Assembly: GCA_963973455.1 (NCBI GenBank)
Contig: CAXAZF010000002.1
Span: 186,001 to 250,000, forward strand
DNA: 64,000 nucleotides
Direction of reading: 5' to 3'
Source of the DNA: Marixanthomonas sp002364245
GTDB taxonomy: Bacteria; Bacteroidota; Bacteroidia; Flavobacteriales; Flavobacteriaceae
Shown here: positions 25,817 to 33,112 of the stretch, piece after piece
Layout: every line of letters begins with the position of its first letter
How positions within the stretch are numbered: the stretch's first letter is position 1
Made by a program: the position numbers and the translations under genes
The notes under the pieces: generated by a model
Databases searched by the model: none
What the model saw: only the letters and a program-made list of their open reading frames with translations
Told to the model about the DNA's origin: nothing

Positions 25817-26272
25817 GTGGATACACTAAGTTATAAAACAATTTCAGCAAACAGCGCTACTGTAAACAAAGAGTGGTTGCATGTTGATGCTGATGGACAA
25901 ACGCTTGGCCGCATGGCCAGTAAAGTAGCAAAAATGCTACGTGGCAAGCACAAGCCTAATTTTACTCCTCACGTAGATTGTGGAGACAACGTTGTTATTA
26001 CCAATGCAAGCAAAATTGTATTGACTGGAAATAAGTGGACCGAAAAACAATACATTCGTCACACAGGATATCCAGGTGGGCAACGTAGCTTAACTGCAGA
26101 AGAACTATACGGTAAGGATCCTGCGAGAGTAGTGGAAAAAGCTGTAAAAGGGATGTTGCCTAAAAATAAGTTAGGTGCAGAACTTTTCAGAAACCTTAAA
26201 GTATATGCAGGTGCTGAGCACGACCAAGAGGCACAAAAACCAAAAACCATTAACCTTAACGATATCAAGTAA
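25817..26272 (+). CDS. rplM: 50S ribosomal protein L13 (uL13)
   Basis: 151 residues from a GTG start at 25817 (first residues MDTLSYKTISAN), the form typical of Flavobacteriia. The frame is open to an ATG at 25793, but that would add eight residues not found in the family. Motifs LGRMASKVAKMLRGKHKPNFTPH and YIRHTGYPGG are the L13 signature. The stop overlaps the rpsI start by one base (TAATG), the usual coupled rplM-rpsI pair. Confidence 0.95.
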   Translation: MDTLSYKTISANSATVNKEWLHVDADGQTLGRMASKVAKMLRGKHKPNFTPHVDCGDNVVITNASKIVLTGNKWTEKQYIRHTGYPGGQRSLTAEELYGKDPARVVEKAVKGMLPKNKLGAELFRNLKVYAGAEHDQEAQKPKTINLNDIK

Positions 26273-26658
26273 TGGAAGTTATTCACAAAATAGGAAGAAG
26301 AAAAACCGCTGTTGCGCGTGTGTACCTTTCTGATGGAAAAGGAAATATCACCATCAACAAACGTGATATGGAAAAGTACTTTACCACAGGTACATTACAA
26401 TATAAAGTTAAACAAGCTCTTATGTTAACTGAAAATGACAAGAATTTTGACATTTCAGTAAACGTATTTGGAGGAGGAATCACTGGACAAGCTGAAGCTA
26501 TCCGTTTGGCCTTATCTAGAGCTATGTGTGAGCTTAATGAAGAAAACAGAAGTATTTTAAAACCAGAAGGTTTATTAACCAGAGATCCAAGAATGGTTGA
26601 GCGTAAGAAATTCGGACAGAAGAAAGCGCGTAAGAAATTCCAATTCTCAAAACGTTAA
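26272..26658 (+). CDS. rpsI: 30S ribosomal protein S9 (uS9)
   Basis: 128 residues. IGRRKTAVARVYL at the start, GGGITGQAEAIRLALSRAL-like helix (here SRAM), and the basic tail RKKFGQKKARKKFQFSKR, ending KR as required for the tail that reaches the ribosomal P site. Coupled to rplM by a one-base overlap. A 9-bp hairpin without a U-tract follows at 26666-26687, and a 158-bp gap leads to rpsB. Confidence 0.97.
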   Translation: MEVIHKIGRRKTAVARVYLSDGKGNITINKRDMEKYFTTGTLQYKVKQALMLTENDKNFDISVNVFGGGITGQAEAIRLALSRAMCELNEENRSILKPEGLLTRDPRMVERKKFGQKKARKKFQFSKR

Positions 26659-26665
26659 TACAACC

Positions 26666-26687
26666 GTGCCATTGGTTTCAATGGCAC
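26666..26687 (+). other. perfect hairpin after rpsI, no U-tract
   Basis: GTGCCATTG-GTTT-CAATGGCAC: nine paired bases and a four-base loop, starting 8 nt after the rpsI stop. The lack of a T-run argues against a simple terminator. It may protect a processed 3' end or separate rplM-rpsI from rpsB-tsf mRNA. Confidence 0.55.
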
Positions 26688-26720
26688 ATCAGTTCATATT
26701 ATATTTATTATTTAACAAGC

Positions 26721-26800
26721 TGTTATTCCGTATGTCGCGGAAGTTAGTTTAGCATCTAAACCAAGTCCTAGTACAGGAAAGGTTGCTATCTAAACAGGAA
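26721..26800 (+). promoter_or_regulatory. structured leader of rpsB
   Basis: Three consecutive stems lie in the 158-bp gap before rpsB: TTCCG-tatgtcg-CGGAA (26726-26742), GTTTAG-cat-CTAAAC (26747-26761) and TCCT-agtac-AGGA (26766-26778). The string ATCTAAAC recurs at 26788-26795 and could compete for GTTTAG. This is the layout expected of an autogenous ribosomal-protein leader. The S2 binding role is inferred. Confidence 0.55.
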
Positions 26801-26816
26801 CGTAAACTAAAACAAA

Positions 26817-27719
26817 ATGGCAGACAACAAAGAAGTTAAGTCGTTACTTGACGCAGGTGTACACTTTGGTCACCTAACCCGTAAATGGAACCCGAACATG
26901 GCACCATATATCTATATGGAGCGTAATGGGATTCACATTATCAACCTTTACAAAACAGCTGCAAAACTTGATGAAGCTAACGAAGCTTTAAAGAAAATTG
27001 CAGCCAGCGGAAGAAAAATTCTTTTCGTAGCTACTAAAAAACAAGCTAAAGACATCGTTTCAGAAAAAGCGAGCGAAGCTAAAATGCCATACATTACCGA
27101 GCGTTGGCCTGGTGGTATGCTTACCAACTTCGTAACTATTAGAAGAGCCGTTAAAAAAATGGCATCTATTGATCGTATGAAGCAAGATGGAACTTTCAAC
27201 ACTCTTTCTAAAAAAGAGCGTTTACAAGTAGATCGTCTTCGTGCTAAACTTGAGAAAAACTTAGGTTCTATCAGTGATATGAGCCGTCTTCCAGGAGCAT
27301 TGTTCATTGTAGATACTACTCGTGAGCACATTGCTGTAAAAGAAGCTCAAAAATTAAACATTCCAATTTTTGCAATGGTGGATACCAACAGTGATCCACG
27401 TGAGATTGATTATGCTATTCCATCGAATGATGATGCATCTAAATCTATTGAAAAGATTGTTGGTAAAGTTTCTGAAGCGGTAATTGAAGGTCTTGCAGAG
27501 CGCAAAGCTGGAAAAGAAAAGAGCGAAGAAGAAAAAGCAGCTAAGAAAGCCAAAAAAGAAGCAAAGAAAGAAAAAGAGGCTAAAGAAAAGAAAGCTGATA
27601 AAAAAGAGGTTCCTTCTAAAGACAAAGAAGACAAAAAAGCAATGAAAGAGGCTAAAAAGCCTGTGAAATTGGAGTCTAAAGAAGAAACTTTAGAGAAAGC
27701 AACAAAAGAAGAAGAATAA
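26817..27719 (+). CDS. rpsB: 30S ribosomal protein S2 (uS2) with long Lys/Glu-rich tail
   Basis: 300 residues. S2 core at residues 1-230: LLDAGVHFGHLTRKWNP, YIYMERNGIHIINL, WPGGMLTNF, and the NSDPREIDYAIPSNDDA region. Residues from about 232 to the end are almost entirely Lys, Glu and Ala, low complexity and probably helical or disordered. S2 in many bacteria is about 240 residues, so this tail is an extension of some 60 residues, of a kind frequent in Bacteroidota. It is followed by tsf, the conserved rpsB-tsf order, with a possible attenuator hairpin between them. Confidence 0.96.
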   Translation: MADNKEVKSLLDAGVHFGHLTRKWNPNMAPYIYMERNGIHIINLYKTAAKLDEANEALKKIAASGRKILFVATKKQAKDIVSEKASEAKMPYITERWPGGMLTNFVTIRRAVKKMASIDRMKQDGTFNTLSKKERLQVDRLRAKLEKNLGSISDMSRLPGALFIVDTTREHIAVKEAQKLNIPIFAMVDTNSDPREIDYAIPSNDDASKSIEKIVGKVSEAVIEGLAERKAGKEKSEEEKAAKKAKKEAKKEKEAKEKKADKKEVPSKDKEDKKAMKEAKKPVKLESKEETLEKATKEEE

Positions 27720-27744
27720 AATAACCCATTGTTAATACAAATTT

Positions 27745-27792
27745 GCCGTTTGGTTATTTTCTTTGCTGAAAATCAATTGAACGGCTTTTTTA
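27745..27792 (+). terminator. attenuator/terminator between rpsB and tsf
   Basis: GCCGTT (27745-27750) pairs with AACGGC (27780-27785), with an inner TTTT/AAAA stem and a run of seven Ts after it. The long loop makes it weak, which suits partial termination between S2 and EF-Ts. Confidence 0.5.
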
Positions 27793-27817
27793 CTAATACA
27801 TTAAAAACGTTATAAAG

Positions 27818-28639
27818 ATGGCTAAAATAACCGCCGCAGAAGTAAATAAATTAAGAAAAGCAACCGGTGCTGGTATGATGGACTGTAAAAAGGCATTAGT
27901 AGAGGCAGATGGTGATTTTGACAAAGCAATTGAAATCCTTCGTAAAAAAGGACAGAAAATTGCTGCAAAAAGAGCTGACCGTGACTCAAGCGAAGGTGCT
28001 GTAATTGCTAAAGTAAACAGCGATAACAGTAGAGGTGTAATTGTGTCTCTTAACTGTGAGACTGACTTTGTTGCTAAAAACGATGATTTCGTAAAATTAG
28101 CAAACGATTTTGCTGAGTTAGCTTTAAACACTTCATCTAAAGATGAATTTTTAGCTGCAGATCACAACGGAATAACCGTTCAAGAAAAATTGACAGAGCA
28201 AACTGGTGTAATTGGTGAGAAAATCGAGATTGGTGCATATAAAACATTAGAAGCTCCATTTGTAGGCTCTTACATTCACGCTGGTAACAAGATTGCTGTT
28301 TTAACAGGTCTTTCTAAAAATGCTGATGGCGCGGAAGAAGTTGCTAAAGATGTTTCTATGCAAGCTGCAGCAATGAACCCAGTTGCTTTAAACGAAGAAG
28401 GTGTTAATCAATCTACGATTGATAAAGAAATCGAGATTGCTAAAGATCAATTACGTCAAGAAGGCAAGCCAGAGGAAATGTTAGACAACATTGCTAAAGG
28501 AAAAATTAAGCGTTTCTTTAAAGATAACACCTTAGTAAACCAAGCGTTTATTAAGGACAGCAAACAAAGCGTTGCACAATATGTAAAAACATTGGGTGAT
28601 GTAGAAGTTGTAGCTTTTGAGCGTGTTTCTTTAGACTAA
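27818..28639 (+). CDS. tsf: translation elongation factor Ts
   Basis: 273 residues. LRKATGAGMMDCKKALVEADGDFDKAIEILRKKG is the N-terminal UBA-like helix set, and NCETDFVAKNDDF is the TDFV motif that enters EF-Tu to release GDP. SYIHAGNKIAVL is the core-domain strand. Length is normal for the family. It follows rpsB with a 98-bp gap containing a weak hairpin and ends before a strong bidirectional terminator. Confidence 0.97.
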   Translation: MAKITAAEVNKLRKATGAGMMDCKKALVEADGDFDKAIEILRKKGQKIAAKRADRDSSEGAVIAKVNSDNSRGVIVSLNCETDFVAKNDDFVKLANDFAELALNTSSKDEFLAADHNGITVQEKLTEQTGVIGEKIEIGAYKTLEAPFVGSYIHAGNKIAVLTGLSKNADGAEEVAKDVSMQAAAMNPVALNEEGVNQSTIDKEIEIAKDQLRQEGKPEEMLDNIAKGKIKRFFKDNTLVNQAFIKDSKQSVAQYVKTLGDVEVVAFERVSLD

Positions 28640-28663
28640 GCAAATACACAAAACAATTAAAAA

Positions 28664-28698
28664 GAGGTTTCAGCGAACTGTTGAAACCTCTTTTTTTT
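28664..28698. terminator. bidirectional terminator between tsf and the M23 peptidase
   Basis: GAGGTTTCA pairs with TTGAAACCTC across an 8-nt loop, with eight Ts after it on the plus strand and an A-rich tract before it. Both convergent genes end within 25 nt. Confidence 0.85.
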
Positions 28699-28712
28699 AT
28701 ATTAACCAAACA

Positions 28713-30095
28713 TTACTTCTTCACAATCTTTCTAGAAACAGTTTTTCCTTCCGAAGTAATAAAAGCTAAATACAACCCGCTTTTTAATGCTTCGGTGTTG
28801 ATTTCTATCTTTCTTTCTCCTGAAATTTGCTGCAAAACGTTTCTTCCTAACATATCATATATTTCAACTTTATCCACAATAGCATCGCTTTCAATAAAAA
28901 CGCTTTCTGAAGCAGGGTTTGGATAAATACTAAAATTTTCAGCAATAGCATTTTCAGTTCCTAAGCTGGTATTTATTCCAAAAATAGTTTCATACATACT
29001 CCCGTAAAATTCCGCAGTTATGGTATAAACACCATCTTGCCATGTATTATCTGTAGGGAAAATCCATTCTGCATAGGCTCCTGTGTAATTTGGCCAAGGT
29101 GAAGTAAAATCATAATCGTATAAGATAGAACCATCTGGTTTGGTTACCGTTATATGAGTGTTGTCATCTGTGCTTATATCTCTAAAGAATATACGAAAAA
29201 CTATGTCTTCTCCGGGTTCAAAATTCAATTCTTCATAGGTGTTTTCCACTACTCCACACTCTGTATCAAAATTAGGCGAGTTGTGAGTTGAAATGTGATT
29301 AATTTCAGGCACATAATAATTAGGTTGTTCTGCCCACCAACTAGAAGGGTTCATATCATTACAAGGTCCTTCATAAGGATCAATTAAATTATCATTGGCA
29401 TCATACACTTCAAAATGTAAATGCGGAATAGTACTACTTCCCGAACTTCCAGCGGCTCCCAGATACTCTCCTGCTTCAACAGTATCCCCAACTTCTTTTG
29501 TTGTAATGGCTCCATCTTTAAAATGCCAATACCAAGCTTGTGAGCCATCACTATGCTCAATGATAATCCCGTTCCAATTTGGATTCCCATTATTATCACA
29601 GTTTAAATCAAAATTGCCATCCCGTTTGTCGATAATGGTTCCTGGTGCAGCCGCTATCACTTCCATGATTTCTTCTTGCATACGCTTCCAAGGATAGGGC
29701 CATAGTACATAGTCGGTACCCTCATGGTTGCCAGTTGTCCAATCGTAAGTTCGCTCGTTACATTCATAATCTAACAAGCTTCCATTAGGGGTTAAATCGT
29801 GATCTACTTGATTGTTAATTATATAGTAACCATATTCATCAAACTCAGCTTTAGCCCTAATTGGCAACACAAATAAAGGCGAACCGCCCCTGTTTTGAAA
29901 CGCTTTTGGATTTTCTGCCAATATTTGCTGTTTATTTTCAGCAATGGTTTTGCGCACGGCTTGTCTATCAGCGTCTGTTATACATTCGGTCTTTTCAAAT
30001 TCCGCTGGGGTAAAATTACTGGGCTGCATTAAGTTTACTTGTGCTAAGGCACCTATGCCAATAAGACAAAAGAAAACGAGTAGTTGATTTTTCAT
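28713..30095 (-). CDS. secreted M23 metallopeptidase with T9SS sorting domain
   Basis: 460 residues: Sec signal peptide (residues 1-18), a 100-residue propeptide-like region, then an M23/LytM domain. NHEGTDYV gives the HxGxD zinc motif and IPHLHFEVYD the HxH motif, so the zinc site is complete. A beta-sandwich stretch follows, and the last 80 residues (FSIYPNPASESVFIE ... GLYLAFITSEGKTVSRKIVKK) are a type A C-terminal sorting domain for type IX secretion. It would cleave peptidoglycan cross-links or other peptides outside the cell. Monocistronic. A role as lysin rather than wall-remodelling enzyme is open. Confidence 0.92.
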   Translation of the reverse strand: MKNQLLVFFCLIGIGALAQVNLMQPSNFTPAEFEKTECITDADRQAVRKTIAENKQQILAENPKAFQNRGGSPLFVLPIRAKAEFDEYGYYIINNQVDHDLTPNGSLLDYECNERTYDWTTGNHEGTDYVLWPYPWKRMQEEIMEVIAAAPGTIIDKRDGNFDLNCDNNGNPNWNGIIIEHSDGSQAWYWHFKDGAITTKEVGDTVEAGEYLGAAGSSGSSTIPHLHFEVYDANDNLIDPYEGPCNDMNPSSWWAEQPNYYVPEINHISTHNSPNFDTECGVVENTYEELNFEPGEDIVFRIFFRDISTDDNTHITVTKPDGSILYDYDFTSPWPNYTGAYAEWIFPTDNTWQDGVYTITAEFYGSMYETIFGINTSLGTENAIAENFSIYPNPASESVFIESDAIVDKVEIYDMLGRNVLQQISGERKIEINTEALKSGLYLAFITSEGKTVSRKIVKK

Positions 30096-30259
30096 AATAA
30101 GGAAATTTTAGTCGTTAATTATACATGTACTTGTACATCGAAACAATTATAAAATGTCATCATCAATTTTATTTTATTTGATTGATTGCAACACATCAAG
30201 CCTTTTCAATTTTTACAGTAGCATACAATATTTTTCATTATTTTTGCTCCATAAATCAC

Positions 30260-30344
30260 CTCGGGGGCAAGCCTACGAGATATTTATAAGAAAATTTTTT
30301 GGTTTCGAGACAAATCTCGGATCTTTCAAATCTCGATTATCGAG
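30260..30344 (+). promoter_or_regulatory. three CTCG/CGAG hairpins before pyrH
   Basis: CTCG (30260-30263) pairs with CGAG (30276-30279); CGAGA (30306-30310) with TCTCG (30315-30319); CTCG (30332-30335) with CGAG (30341-30344). Because the arms are the same short sequence, alternative pairings are possible, for example 30306-30310 with 30331-30335. The last hairpin ends 12 nt before the pyrH ATG. It may be a leader or a flavobacterial extragenic repeat. The rest of the 261-bp gap (30096-30259) shows only AT-rich sequence and TACATGTAC-type repeats. Confidence 0.45.
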
Positions 30345-30356
30345 CAAAACACCACT

Positions 30357-31064
30357 ATGCAATACAAAAGAATCCTTTTAAAATTATCGGGCGAGGCCTT
30401 GATGGGAAAACGTCAATATGGGATAGACCCAGATAGATTGAAAGAATATGCTGAAGAGATAAAAGAAATAACAAACAAAGGAGTAGAAGTTGCCATTGTT
30501 ATTGGCGGTGGAAACATTTTTAGAGGTGTTGCCGGTGCCAGCCGCGGGATGGATCGCGTACAAGGTGACCATATGGGTATGTTAGCTACGGTTATCAATG
30601 GCTTAGCGTTGCAAAGCGCATTAGAAGATGAAGAGGTTCCTACCCGATTGCAAAGTGCCATTAAAATTAATGAAGTAGCAGAGCCTTTTATACGCAGGAA
30701 AGCCATTAGGCATCTAGAAAAAGGCCGTGTTGTTATTTTTGGTGGTGGTACTGGAAATCCTTATTTTACAACAGACAGCGCAGCTGTATTAAGGGCTATT
30801 GAAATACACGCAGATGTAATTTTAAAGGGAACGCGAGTAGATGGTATTTACACCAGCGATCCTGAAAAGGACAAAGCTGCAGAAAAATATGATTATATTA
30901 CCTTTGAAGATGTTTTGAAAAAAGGCCTAAAAGTTATGGACACCACAGCTTTTACCCTTAGCCAAGAAAATAAATTGCCTATTATTGTCTTTGACATGAA
31001 TACAAAAGGCAATTTACTGAAAGTAGTTTCTGGTGAAAAAATTGGAACTAAAGTAAATTTATAA
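30357..31064 (+). CDS. pyrH: UMP kinase
   Basis: 235 residues of the amino-acid-kinase fold. RILLKLSGEALMG at the start, VIGGGNIFRG for phosphate binding, GDHMGMLATVINGLAL, and GTGNPYFTTDSAA, all typical of bacterial UMP kinase. It converts UMP to UDP in pyrimidine nucleotide synthesis. It precedes frr, as in most bacteria (pyrH-frr). A small hairpin GCCAG/CTGGC lies in the 63-bp gap before frr. Confidence 0.97.
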   Translation: MQYKRILLKLSGEALMGKRQYGIDPDRLKEYAEEIKEITNKGVEVAIVIGGGNIFRGVAGASRGMDRVQGDHMGMLATVINGLALQSALEDEEVPTRLQSAIKINEVAEPFIRRKAIRHLEKGRVVIFGGGTGNPYFTTDSAAVLRAIEIHADVILKGTRVDGIYTSDPEKDKAAEKYDYITFEDVLKKGLKVMDTTAFTLSQENKLPIIVFDMNTKGNLLKVVSGEKIGTKVNL

Positions 31065-31127
31065 AATCAAACAATTTGCCAGTTATTCTCTGGCTTGATT
31101 TTTGAAAAACACTTAAAAAAATTAAAA

Positions 31128-31682
31128 ATGGAAGACGAAATTGAATTTTTAATAGACGGCACCCGTGAAGCAATGGACAAAGCTGTTAATCACCTTGAGA
31201 AACAATTGGCAAACATACGTGCCGGCAAAGCCTCTCCTTCTATGGTAAGTGGTGTAATGGTAGATTACTACGGTAGTCCTACCCCACTTAACCAAGTTGC
31301 CAATGTAAATACCCCAGACGGGATGACCATTTCCATCCAGCCTTGGGAAAAATCATTAATTCCTGAAATTGAAAAAGGGATACAGGTCGCCAATCTTGGG
31401 TTCAACCCTCAAAATAATGGAGAAAGTGTTATTATCAATGTTCCGCCATTAACTGAAGAACGCCGTAAAGATTTGGCAAAACAAGCAAAAGCTGAAGCTG
31501 AAGAAGCAAAAGTTGTGGTTCGTAACGACCGTAAAAATGCAAATAACGACCTCAAAAAATTGGATATTTCAGAAGACTTACAAAAAAATTTAGAAAATGA
31601 TATCCAGGAAATGACTGATAATCATATTGCTAAAATTGATCAGATTTTTGAGAAAAAAGAAAAAGAAATTATGACGGTTTAA
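31128..31682 (+). CDS. frr: ribosome recycling factor
   Basis: 184 residues from the ATG at 31128 (MEDEIEF). The open frame extends to 31095 but the longer form would exceed the family length, and 31128 gives the standard size. Motifs: LANIRAGKASPSMV, VDYYGSPTPLNQVANV, PPLTEERRKDLAKQAK. It splits post-termination ribosomes with EF-G. Two hairpins follow the stop codon; the second (31713-31736) is the terminator. Confidence 0.96.
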   Translation: MEDEIEFLIDGTREAMDKAVNHLEKQLANIRAGKASPSMVSGVMVDYYGSPTPLNQVANVNTPDGMTISIQPWEKSLIPEIEKGIQVANLGFNPQNNGESVIINVPPLTEERRKDLAKQAKAEAEEAKVVVRNDRKNANNDLKKLDISEDLQKNLENDIQEMTDNHIAKIDQIFEKKEKEIMTV

Positions 31683-31712
31683 CGAATGGTTTCGTTAAAC
31701 AAAACAAAAACA

Positions 31713-31736
31713 AGCGGCTTCTATGCCGCTTTCTTT
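31713..31736 (+). terminator. frr terminator
   Basis: AGCGGC-TTCTAT-GCCGCT hairpin followed by TTCTTT. A smaller hairpin AACGA-atggt-TTCGTT sits directly at the frr stop (31681-31696). Confidence 0.7.
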
Positions 31737-31770
31737 ATACTTTTAAAGAATTAAACTTCGGATTCCCTGT

Positions 31771-33036
31771 ATGCGCACCTTTCTTATTATTATTTCGCTG
31801 CTACTTGGTTATGTTGTTGTTGCGCAAGAACCTGCCATTGAGACCGAAAAAGATACAACTGCAACTAAAAATGAAGAAAAGAAAAACCCATTTAACACCG
31901 GTTTTTACCCCGTTGGTTTTTTTGATATTGATTTACGTTATTTAATAAAATACAACAATTACGAAGGCATTCGCTTGGGTATTGGCGGAATTACTAACGA
32001 TAAACTTTTTGAAGACTATAAAATTGGCGGGTATATTGCTCATGGCTTTAAAGACCACGATTTTAAATTCAGTCTGGGGGCAAGTGCACGTGTGGACAAA
32101 AAGACTAAAACCTGGGTCAACCTATATTATATAGATGATATTCGAGAGATTGGAACGTTCCAATATCTAACCGATGCCCGCGTATATTCTGTTTTTGAAC
32201 CCCGTTTAGTAAACGTTACACAATTTTTTAAACATCGTACTTGGCAGGCCAATGTACAAAGTGAGTTTGACCCTAAGATATTATCGGAACTACGCATTTC
32301 TCGAAGTACCGTAGAGCAAATAGAAAACTACACATTTATCAATGATGGTGAGTTTTATAATGACTACGAGCTTAGTGAGGTTACTGCTTCAGTTAGGATA
32401 AGTCCTAAAGAAGATTTTATAACTACTAACGATGGATTTGTTGAGTATTTTGATGGTAGCCCAAAAATAAGCGCACAAGTTACCCAAGGTTTAAAAGGAA
32501 TTGCTGGCAGCGACTTCAATTATACCAAATTTGGCCTAAAACTCGATTATTATATAGAGCGAACCGACCTCTCCTCTACCAGCTTTTTACTGGAAGGCGA
32601 TTATGCTATTGGCGATGTCCCGTTAACACATTTATTTCATGCTTTTCCTAATAGTCCTACAAAAAATACAATCTTACAGCGTTTTTCTGTTGCAGGCCGG
32701 AAGAGTTTTGAAACCATGTACTTTGGAGAGTTCTTCTCTGACAAACTCGCAACACTTCAAGTTAAACATAGTCTGCGCCGCTTTGAGTTTTCAGATAAAT
32801 TTAAACCTGAACTTGTTATTATTACTCGTCACGCAATTGGTAACTTGGAAAATCCAGAAAATCACTCTGGTATTAACTTTAAGACCTTAGACCAAATTTA
32901 TTCAGAATCAGGGATCGAACTCAATAAACTTATTTTCGGATTCGGGTTAAGTTTCGCCTATCGGTATGGATTTTATCATTTACCAGAATTAGAAGATAAT
33001 ATTTCCTTTAAATTTACATTCTACGCCAAGTTTTAA
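31771..33036 (+). CDS. outer-membrane beta-barrel protein, like the C-terminal part of DUF5686
   Basis: 421 residues with a signal peptide (MRTFLIIISLLLGYVVVAQ) and a short charged linker. The rest alternates strands with aromatic residues and ends in FKFTFYAKF, the terminal-Phe pattern of outer-membrane barrels. FYPVGFFDIDLRYLIKYNNYEGIRLGIGG resembles the barrel part of DUF5686 proteins, which are usually about twice as long and begin with a carboxypeptidase-regulatory-like domain; that part is missing. It lies 76 bp before the MMPL exporter gene on the same strand, which may mean joint regulation. Function unknown. Confidence 0.7.
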   Translation: MRTFLIIISLLLGYVVVAQEPAIETEKDTTATKNEEKKNPFNTGFYPVGFFDIDLRYLIKYNNYEGIRLGIGGITNDKLFEDYKIGGYIAHGFKDHDFKFSLGASARVDKKTKTWVNLYYIDDIREIGTFQYLTDARVYSVFEPRLVNVTQFFKHRTWQANVQSEFDPKILSELRISRSTVEQIENYTFINDGEFYNDYELSEVTASVRISPKEDFITTNDGFVEYFDGSPKISAQVTQGLKGIAGSDFNYTKFGLKLDYYIERTDLSSTSFLLEGDYAIGDVPLTHLFHAFPNSPTKNTILQRFSVAGRKSFETMYFGEFFSDKLATLQVKHSLRRFEFSDKFKPELVIITRHAIGNLENPENHSGINFKTLDQIYSESGIELNKLIFGFGLSFAYRYGFYHLPELEDNISFKFTFYAKF

Positions 33037-33112
33037 CAGGTAAAAAGAACAACTAAAACGACGGCTACTGCCTTATAATTTATACCTTTGCGCCTTCTAA
33101 AAGGAAAAAGGT

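Noticed and set aside
26948..28131. Antisense open frames over rpsB and tsf
   Set aside because: Ser/Leu/Phe-rich mirrors of Lys/Glu/Ala-rich coding sequence; no independent support.
30154..30381. 75-residue open frame before pyrH
   Set aside because: It runs into pyrH in another frame, covers the hairpin region and has no protein-like composition.
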